A DNA stretch of 12,574 nt, taken from Candidatus Jorgensenbacteria bacterium RIFCSPLOWO2_12_FULL_42_11 (GTDB taxonomy: Bacteria; Patescibacteriota; Minisyncoccia; UBA6257; MFKM01). The DNA lies in contig MFKM01000007.1 in the NCBI GenBank assembly GCA_001779575.1, forward strand, positions 6,459 through 19,032. Direction: 5' to 3'. The notes under the pieces are model-generated. The model was given only the letters and a program-made list of their open reading frames with translations, was not told the origin of the DNA and ran no database searches. The translations under genes and the position numbers were made by a program. Each line of letters begins with the position of its first letter. Within the stretch, counting starts at the first letter, position 1. Positions 1 to 4,583 of the stretch are shown here, in pieces.

Positions 1-2
1 TG

Positions 3-407
3 ATGCCCCAACAAGCCGGTCCCGGAGGATGCAAAGGGCCGGAAGAGTGCCGGGCATACTGCGAGTCTCATCTTGATGAATGTAAGAATTTCGGCTCCGG
101 CGGTAGCCAGCAATTTCTGCCAGGCGCTATGCCTTCCGGCCAGGAAGGACAACCCAGCGGGTTCCCGCCGACAGGCCCGGACGGCTGCAAAACCCAAGAA
201 GAATGCCAGCAAAAAATACAACTTCAGATGCAACTCCAGATGCAAAACCAGATGATGATGCCGCTAAATCAACCCAGCGAACAACTGCCAATCGCCCCCA
301 CTCCCCCGCCGCCTAGCGACGAAATGTCGCCTCCCAGCGGCTTTCTCGGTCCCCAGTCTTTGTTAGGATTAATGCTATTTATCTTCACCGAAGCTTTCCA
401 GCCCTAA
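3..407 (+). CDS. Cys-rich repeat surface/secreted protein, C-terminal part (probably 5'-partial)
   Basis: The visible 134 residues begin at an ATG at base 3, but the gene probably starts outside the window because the fragment opens just before a repeat unit. The first unit has the pattern GCKGPEECRAYC followed by a fourth Cys about ten residues on. A second unit starts at about residue 60 (GCKTQEECQ) but then runs into a Gln/Met-rich tract and lacks its later cysteines. A Pro/Ser-rich stretch and a short hydrophobic tail (SLLGLMLFIF) end the protein. Repeats of this Cys pattern occur in long extracellular proteins of Parcubacteria; no enzymatic role is known to me. The disulfide-like Cys spacing and Pro/Gln-rich linkers suggest export, which is inference. 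The gene is visibly more GC-rich than the AT-rich spacer that follows. Identity is at the repeat-family level only. Confidence 0.6.
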   Translation: MPQQAGPGGCKGPEECRAYCESHLDECKNFGSGGSQQFLPGAMPSGQEGQPSGFPPTGPDGCKTQEECQQKIQLQMQLQMQNQMMMPLNQPSEQLPIAPTPPPPSDEMSPPSGFLGPQSLLGLMLFIFTEAFQP

Positions 408-419
408 CGCGAAACTTTA

Positions 420-441
420 TTGTCAAAGAAAAGATTGACAA
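420..441. promoter_or_regulatory. Inverted repeat overlapping the -35 box (possible operator)
   Basis: Two perfect 7-base arms, TTGTCAA (420-426) and TTGACAA (435-441), are separated by 8 bases. The right arm contains the whole -35 hexamer of the promoter at 435-464. This is a typical place for a repressor site, but no regulator is known here and the arms could match by chance in AT-rich DNA. Confidence 0.35.
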
Positions 442-464
442 AAAAATTGCCGGAGGAGTATAAT
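435..464 (+). promoter_or_regulatory. Consensus sigma-70-type promoter for the zinc-ribbon gene
   Basis: A perfect TTGACA (435-440) and a perfect TATAAT (459-464) are separated by 18 bases. Transcription should start near 470-472, leaving an AU-rich leader of about 115 bases before the GTG at 586. This is by far the best promoter match in the window. Confidence 0.75.
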
Positions 465-470
465 TTTATT

Positions 471-585
471 ATCCTATTTTTAGGAAAAGGTCGTATCATT
501 AATTATAGTAATTAACAAAAAACATTTAACGTAGAATATTTAGAAAAATATTTAGTTAAGTAAAAAATTGTTAATTTAATTTATC
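471..585 (+). promoter_or_regulatory. AU-rich 5' leader with two small stem-loops
   Basis: The predicted untranslated leader contains a 7-bp stem with a 3-base loop (499-515, TTAATTA/TAATTAA) and a 7-bp stem with a 4-base loop (535-552, AATATTT/AAATATT). There is no Shine-Dalgarno before the GTG. The stems are made only of A-U pairs and are weak, so a thermosensitive or protein-binding leader is possible but unproven. It matches no riboswitch class I recognise. Confidence 0.3.
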
Positions 586-765
586 GTGGATTACCAAAAC
601 AGAGAAGGCGGTTTTCAGCGCCAGATGGTCCAAGGAAATTGGAAATGCGCTGAATGCGGAACAGCTATCACCGAACTCCCGTTTCAGCCCCGCGAAGGTT
701 CAGACATTTATTGTCGGGAATGCTACTCCAAGCGCCGACCTCCGAAAAGAGATTTTAATCGCTAG
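586..765 (+). CDS. Small CxxC/CxxC zinc-ribbon protein
   Basis: A 59-residue protein starts with GTG. An in-frame TAA at 577-579 lies three codons upstream, so GTG is the most upstream normal start. The centre holds CAEC (Cys21, Cys24) and CREC (Cys43, Cys46), separated by 18 residues, with the TELPFQP and IYCRECYSKRR context of the 'CxxC-x17-CxxC' zinc-binding domain common in CPR bacteria. The spacing here is one residue longer than that name implies. The N-terminus is Gln/Arg-rich and the C-terminus basic (KRRPPKRDFNR), which would suit nucleic-acid or ribosome binding; that is inference. It has its own consensus promoter and a strong terminator, so it is probably a highly expressed single-gene transcript. 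Family recognition is good; function is unknown. Confidence 0.8.
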   Translation: MDYQNREGGFQRQMVQGNWKCAECGTAITELPFQPREGSDIYCRECYSKRRPPKRDFNR

Positions 766-781
766 ATAAGTCTTGTTTGTG

Positions 782-819
782 TCCCGCTCCGATGATCATC
801 GGAGCGGGATTTGTTTTTT
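782..819 (+). terminator. Rho-independent terminator after the zinc-ribbon gene
   Basis: A perfect 28-base palindrome (782-809) has GC-rich arms (CCCGCTCCGAT and its complement around GATC) and is followed by a T-rich tract to 819. It starts 16 bases after the stop codon of the zinc-ribbon gene. Confidence 0.9.
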
Positions 820-839
820 GATGAATATGCTTTTATAAT
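811..839 (+). promoter_or_regulatory. Promoter of the SIMPL gene, probably giving a leaderless mRNA
   Basis: A perfect TATAAT lies at 834-839 with TTGTTT at 811-816, a 17-base spacer. The -10 box ends only 6 bases before the ATG at 846, so transcription should start at or next to the start codon. The -35 lies inside the T-tract of the preceding terminator. Confidence 0.55.
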
Positions 840-845
840 GAAAAG

Positions 846-1616
846 ATGAACAATAAAATAAAAGATTATTTAGGCGTTGCCATTATCGCGGTATTGTTTA
901 TTTTTGCCTCCGCGGCAACCAGTTACGTTAATACATTTTCCAAGTCCATTCAGCCGTCATCGTTTCGCAGTTTTCCGGTTTCAGCCGAGGGGAAAATCGT
1001 AGTTATCCCTGATGTGGCTCAATTTTCTTTCGGCGTTAAAACCGAAGGCGAAAAAAACATCGCCGATTTACAAAAAGAAAATACCGAAAAAATGAACCAG
1101 GCTATTGAATTTATAAAATCCAATGGCGTTGAAGCGAAGGATATCAAAACTGCCAATTACAGCTTAGAACCGCGTTATCAATATTATAATTGTTCGCGTT
1201 CCGAAAACAGCGCGACGCCGTGTCCGCCGCCAAGTATAGTTGGCTATACCGTTAATCAAACAATTTCGGTAAAAATAAGAGATTTCAAAAAAATCGGCGA
1301 TATTCTCGCGGGTGTTGTCCAAAAAGGCGCCAATGAAGTTTCTTCGCTTTCTTTCGTTATTGACGACCAAACCTTGGTCCAGGACCAGGCCCGAAACGAA
1401 GCCATTGCCAAAGCCAAAACAAAAGCGGTTTCAATAGCCAAGGCCGGCGGTTTCCGGCTGGGCCGCCTGCTTTCAATAGAAGAAGGTTCAACGCCGATAT
1501 ATTATGGCTATGAAACAATGAAAGCCGCCGGCGCGGGAGGCGAAGCCGCCCCAACTATTGAGGCGGGATCTCAAGAAGTAACGGTAACAATGACCTTAAG
1601 ATACGAGATTCAATAA
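846..1616 (+). CDS. SIMPL (DUF541) domain membrane-anchored protein
   Basis: This 256-residue protein has a short basic N-terminus and one hydrophobic segment (about residues 8-28), which acts as an uncleaved anchor or signal peptide. A SIMPL domain follows from about residue 44. Recognisable marks are SAEGKIVVIPDVAQFSFGV (46-64), the 'GVEAKDIKTANYSLEPRY' stretch (94-111), GYTVNQTISVKI (133-144) and the Ala/Lys-rich helix before GGFRLGRLLSIEE. Family members are envelope proteins of poorly defined role, several linked to stress tolerance. The protein is therefore expected outside the membrane; two cysteines (116 and 126) in an insert could form a disulfide. It stands alone and ends 7 bases from the convergent iorB. 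The family call is confident; the cellular role is not. Confidence 0.85.
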   Translation: MNNKIKDYLGVAIIAVLFIFASAATSYVNTFSKSIQPSSFRSFPVSAEGKIVVIPDVAQFSFGVKTEGEKNIADLQKENTEKMNQAIEFIKSNGVEAKDIKTANYSLEPRYQYYNCSRSENSATPCPPPSIVGYTVNQTISVKIRDFKKIGDILAGVVQKGANEVSSLSFVIDDQTLVQDQARNEAIAKAKTKAVSIAKAGGFRLGRLLSIEEGSTPIYYGYETMKAAGAGGEAAPTIEAGSQEVTVTMTLRYEIQ

Positions 1617-1623
1617 CCAAGCC

Positions 1624-2277
1624 TTAAAAATCAAAATTCTTGGCTTTTTCGCGGGCTAACTCAAAAATCTTTAAATTGAGTTCAAGGTACTTGGCTTTAA
1701 TATTTTTCTGAATGGCCCTTTTGAGAGAAGACGGCTTCAACGGCAAAAGGCCTTTAAACGAAGCCAGGGAAATAAGAAAGATGCCGGCGGCGATAGCGGC
1801 TTGAAATTCTTTTTGGCAAATTTCCGAAGCCGGGACAAAAATCGTTTTTTCGGAAAATTTCTTGAGAACTTTTGAGATTTCTTCTTTGAGAAAAGGCTTC
1901 TGGCCAAGAATCGGCAATAATAAATCATTCACTAAAAATACGGTTTTGGCTTCTTTGGAAGCGTAATAACAAGCCCTCAAGGCTTCTTGTCTTTCTAGGG
2001 AAATTATTAAATCCGCTCCCCCTTCTTTAACCAATGGCGAAAAAATATTTTTTCCGAATCTAAAATGAACTTCAACCGGACCGCCTTTCTGGGAGAGACC
2101 GTGAAGCTCGGAAGTTTTGAAATCTAAATCTTCAAACCGGGCGGCTTGAGCCAAAACCTGAAGCAAGGTAATTTGGCCCTGACCGCCGGTGCCAACGATA
2201 ACTCCGTTAAAATCACGAATATCCGTTAATCCGGATTCTGGTTTTCGCGAATATTTATTTGATGGATTCTTATTCAT
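1624..2277 (-). CDS. iorB: Indolepyruvate/2-oxoacid:ferredoxin oxidoreductase, beta subunit
   Basis: The 217 residues form a pyruvate-ferredoxin oxidoreductase gamma-type domain. GTGGQG (29-34) is the glycine-rich motif and SELHGLSQKGG (56-66) closely matches the family's SEVHGMAQRGG. With IorA this subunit oxidatively decarboxylates aryl-pyruvates or related 2-oxoacids to acyl-CoA and passes electrons to ferredoxin, in the cytoplasm of anaerobes. The start is the ATG at 2277; about 20 residues precede the domain, a little longer than usual, and there is no Shine-Dalgarno to settle the start. The gene follows iorA by 25 bases and is surely co-transcribed. It converges with the SIMPL gene 7 bases away; a weak stem (1617-1646) lies over both 3' ends. 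The substrate cannot be fixed from sequence. Confidence 0.88.
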   Translation of the reverse strand: MNKNPSNKYSRKPESGLTDIRDFNGVIVGTGGQGQITLLQVLAQAARFEDLDFKTSELHGLSQKGGPVEVHFRFGKNIFSPLVKEGGADLIISLERQEALRACYYASKEAKTVFLVNDLLLPILGQKPFLKEEISKVLKKFSEKTIFVPASEICQKEFQAAIAAGIFLISLASFKGLLPLKPSSLKRAIQKNIKAKYLELNLKIFELAREKAKNFDF

Positions 2278-2302
2278 ATTTGTTTGAACGAATTGGCTAA
2301 AT

Positions 2303-3958
2303 TTAACAAAAAATACAGGGGCGCCTGGAAATAATCACCGAAACTTCTTTCTTGCCCAGAAAATCTTTGACGGTTTTTTCAAATTCTTTGATATTGGCCG
2401 GGTCCACTATTTTAACGTTTTTGACTCCGCAAGCTTGGACAATTTCTTCAATTCTAAGCTCGGTCATGCCGGGATTGGGCTGGTGGCCGGTCATGGCCGT
2501 GGTTCCGTTGTCCATGACGATTATCAAGGGGTTTGACTTGTTAAAAACGCAGTTGATCAAGGGCGGGATGCCGGCGTGAAAGAACGAGGAATCGCCGACA
2601 AAAGCGATAATTTTCTGTTTTGAAATTTCTCCCGTTGATTGCTCAATTGATTTTTTAATCCCGTGGGCGATGGAAATATCCGAACCCATGCAATAAAGAT
2701 AATCCTGCGTTTCATAAGGCGGATAGTGAGCCAGCATATAACAGCCGATTTCACCCCCAAAAATAGTATTTTGCGGAGCGACTCTTCTCAAAATTGAATA
2801 GACAAAATTATAAGGACAGCCCGGGCAAAAACGCGGTTCTCTTTTGGGAAGGTTTATTTTTTGAAAATCTTTTTTATGTTTTTTAAAATCAAATTTGATT
2901 TTTTTATCGGTTAATTTTGAAACAGCTAAAATAACGTCTTCGGGCTTTATTTCCCCCACTTCCGGCAAAAGGTTCTTGCCGTTAACTTTCAATTCCGGAT
3001 TTGCCTCCTTGGCCAACCTTTCCACTTCTTTTTCCAAATAAGGCTCTAATTCTTCAATCACCAAAACCTGGTCTAGATTTTTGATAAAATTCCTGATCTT
3101 TTTCTCCGGCAACGGATAAAAAAACCCCAGCTTCAAAAGAGGCAATTTTAAATCAAGTTCTTTTAAGGATTCTTTGGCGTATAAATAACAAGCGCCGGAA
3201 GCAATAAGGCCGATTTTGGCCGGATGTTTTTCAATAAAATTCAAGGGAGAGTTTTCGGAAATTTTTTCTCTGATAATTTTAATTTTGTTTAAAAGTTCCC
3301 GGTGCATTTCCAAAACCCGAGGAGGCATGGTCACGAATTGGTCGGGATTTTTTATGAATTGGGCTCTACCCCCCCCTTTTTTGATTTCGCCCAAAACAAC
3401 AGTATCGGCTTGAAAAGCCACCCGGGTGGTTTCCCTGATCATCACCGGAATTTTAAATTCTTCGGAAAGATTGAAAGCTAGTTTTATAAATTCCTTGCAT
3501 TCCTGCGGCGTTGACGGTTCCAGGGTGGGAATATGGGCTTTTAGAACATGACCCCGGCTGTTGTCTTCCGATTGAGCCGAGCTCCAACAGGAAGGGTCAT
3601 CGGCTACCACCAACACCAAGCCGCCCTTAACTCCGGAGTAAACTAGAGGATATAAAAAGTCGGAAGCCACATTCAAACCGAAATTTTTCATCGCCACCAA
3701 AGACCGCAACCCGCTGAAAGAAGCTCCGGCGGCCGCTTCCAGCGCTATTTTTTCATTAACCGAAAATTCAAAATACGTATTCTTGTCTAATTTTCGAGAC
3801 TGAAAAAATTGATGAAAAATATTGCCGATTTCGGAAGCCGGCGTGCCCGGATAGGTGGAAATAAATTGAACGCCGGATTCCAAAGCGCCCCTGATAAGGG
3901 CCTCATTCCCCAGCAAAACCACCTTTTCGCCTTTCTTTTTTAGAATTTCTTTTTGCAT
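2303..3958 (-). CDS. iorA: Indolepyruvate/2-oxoacid:ferredoxin oxidoreductase, alpha subunit, without the C-terminal ferredoxin domain
   Basis: This is the thiamine-diphosphate subunit of the IorAB enzyme. Visible marks are the opening GNEALIRGALESGVQFISTY with PGTPASEIGN (residues 17-45), RFCPGCPYNFVY (377-388), EIGCYMLAHYPPYE, and the ThDP/Mg site GDSSFFHAGI (455-464) continued by IIVMDNGTTAMTGHQPNPG. The first possible start is a TTG at 3961; the ATG directly after it (3958) is preferred, giving 551 residues. Family members usually run 40-80 residues longer and end with cysteine motifs for two [4Fe-4S] clusters. Here the protein stops at SRRPCIFC, just where that ferredoxin domain should begin, and iorB starts 25 bases on, so no hidden remainder exists. 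Electrons must leave through a separate carrier if the enzyme is active. A terminator lies just upstream. Confidence 0.88.
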   Translation of the reverse strand: MQKEILKKKGEKVVLLGNEALIRGALESGVQFISTYPGTPASEIGNIFHQFFQSRKLDKNTYFEFSVNEKIALEAAAGASFSGLRSLVAMKNFGLNVASDFLYPLVYSGVKGGLVLVVADDPSCWSSAQSEDNSRGHVLKAHIPTLEPSTPQECKEFIKLAFNLSEEFKIPVMIRETTRVAFQADTVVLGEIKKGGGRAQFIKNPDQFVTMPPRVLEMHRELLNKIKIIREKISENSPLNFIEKHPAKIGLIASGACYLYAKESLKELDLKLPLLKLGFFYPLPEKKIRNFIKNLDQVLVIEELEPYLEKEVERLAKEANPELKVNGKNLLPEVGEIKPEDVILAVSKLTDKKIKFDFKKHKKDFQKINLPKREPRFCPGCPYNFVYSILRRVAPQNTIFGGEIGCYMLAHYPPYETQDYLYCMGSDISIAHGIKKSIEQSTGEISKQKIIAFVGDSSFFHAGIPPLINCVFNKSNPLIIVMDNGTTAMTGHQPNPGMTELRIEEIVQACGVKNVKIVDPANIKEFEKTVKDFLGKKEVSVIISRRPCIFC

Positions 3959-3966
3959 CAAAGATT

Positions 3967-3972
3967 ATTTTA
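3967..3972 (-). promoter_or_regulatory. Possible -10 box for iorA (near-leaderless)
   Basis: TAAAAT on the minus strand lies 8 bases before the ATG at 3958. Because a terminator ends at 3987, iorA needs its own promoter in these bases or expression by read-through. The only -35 candidate is T-rich sequence in the terminator tail, so support is weak. Confidence 0.3.
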
Positions 3973-3986
3973 CTACAATTTTCCTG

Positions 3987-4022
3987 AAAAAAAAGCCCCG
4001 CCGACGAAAGTCAAAGCGAGGC
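3987..4022 (-). terminator. Rho-independent terminator between the FabZ-like gene and iorA
   Basis: On the minus strand a 7-bp stem (4016-4022 with 3995-4001, one G-U pair) and an inner 3-bp stem (GAC/GTC) enclose a small loop and are followed by eight U (3987-3994). It lies 20 bases past the FabZ-like stop codon and 28 bases before the iorA ATG. Confidence 0.75.
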
Positions 4023-4042
4023 CATTTAAAATAAATTTAACC

Positions 4043-4474
4043 CTATCTTAGTGTCCCCACGCCATCCCATTCGACACTTTTTCGAAGTCCAACCAAAGCC
4101 CTTCCCCTGAAAAAACACATCCCCATTTTTTCTCTAACCAATTCAACCTCTAATGTTGTTTTTTCCATGGGCATTACCGGAACAAGGAAATCTGCCCTGG
4201 TGCGCACCAGAAAGATCATTTTCTCCTTATGGAGACAACGACTTAGAACCAAGGCGGCGCCTGCTTGAGCCAAGGCCTCGCAAATCAAGTGTCCGGGCGC
4301 TATTCCGAAATGCCCTTCGCACTCTTCCATGGTAAATGTTTTTATAGCGATGATGAATTTTTCTTGTATCTTCACAATTTCATCTAAGAGCAACCATCTT
4401 CCCCGATGAGGAATAATTTGTCTAATTTCTTCTTGGCCTAAAATCTTGTTTTCCAAGACATTTAACGCTTCCAT
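4043..4474 (-). CDS. FabZ-like hotdog-fold 3-hydroxyacyl dehydratase homologue
   Basis: The 143-residue protein aligns by eye with FabZ: IRQIIPHRGRWLLLDEIV (17-34) matches the 'LPHRxPxLLVDRV' opening, and EGHFGIAPGHLICEALAQAG (53-72) matches the active-site helix. The catalytic His55 and Glu66 are both present, but they are 11 residues apart instead of 14, because three residues are missing after GHF compared with the usual GHFPGNPVMPG. FabZ dehydrates 3-hydroxyacyl-ACP in fatty-acid synthesis; CPR bacteria generally lack that pathway and no other fab gene is present, so the substrate is unclear (another acyl-thioester is possible). A GTG at 4480 is in frame but overlaps the Shine-Dalgarno; AAGGAGG with a 5-base spacing fixes the ATG at 4474 as the start. 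A terminator follows. Confidence 0.78.
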   Translation of the reverse strand: MEALNVLENKILGQEEIRQIIPHRGRWLLLDEIVKIQEKFIIAIKTFTMEECEGHFGIAPGHLICEALAQAGAALVLSRCLHKEKMIFLVRTRADFLVPVMPMEKTTLEVELVREKMGMCFFRGRALVGLRKSVEWDGVGTLR

Positions 4475-4481
4475 CTTCACC

Positions 4482-4487
4482 TCCTTT
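4482..4487 (-). promoter_or_regulatory. Strong Shine-Dalgarno of the FabZ-like gene
   Basis: The minus strand reads AAGGAGGTGAAG before ATG (4474). This is a full anti-16S match with good spacing, and it decides the start against the in-frame GTG at 4480. No other gene in the window has a comparable site. Confidence 0.75.
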
Positions 4488-4513
4488 TTAAAAGAGCCGA
4501 ATACTCTATTATT

Positions 4514-4521
4514 ATTATAAT
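4514..4521. promoter_or_regulatory. Overlapping TATAAT boxes in the fabZ-like/nrdD divergent region
   Basis: ATTATAAT contains TATAAT on both strands (plus 4516-4521, minus 4514-4519), in the 109-base region between two divergent genes. No convincing -35 is seen at 16-18 bases in either direction and the region is nearly all A/T, so this is tentative. No NrdR-box pair was recognised. Confidence 0.3.
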
Positions 4522-4583
4522 ACTACATAATTTCATTAAAATAAAATGGTTTAATTAATTTGTTTATGATAGAATAAATTAAC

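Noticed and set aside
235..265. Repeated CAGATGCAA/CAGATGATGATG words, checked as a CRISPR or tandem repeat
   Set aside because: Units are short, contiguous and in coding frame as Gln/Met codons; there are no spacers, so it is protein low complexity.
1617..1646. Possible terminator at the SIMPL/iorB convergent junction
   Set aside because: Only 5-bp alternative stems (AAGCC/GGCTT or CCAAG/CTTGG) with a long loop, before a short T-run inside iorB; too weak to list as a feature.
2352..3413. Small plus-strand open frames opposite iorA
   Set aside because: Antisense shadows of a conserved enzyme gene with no independent support.
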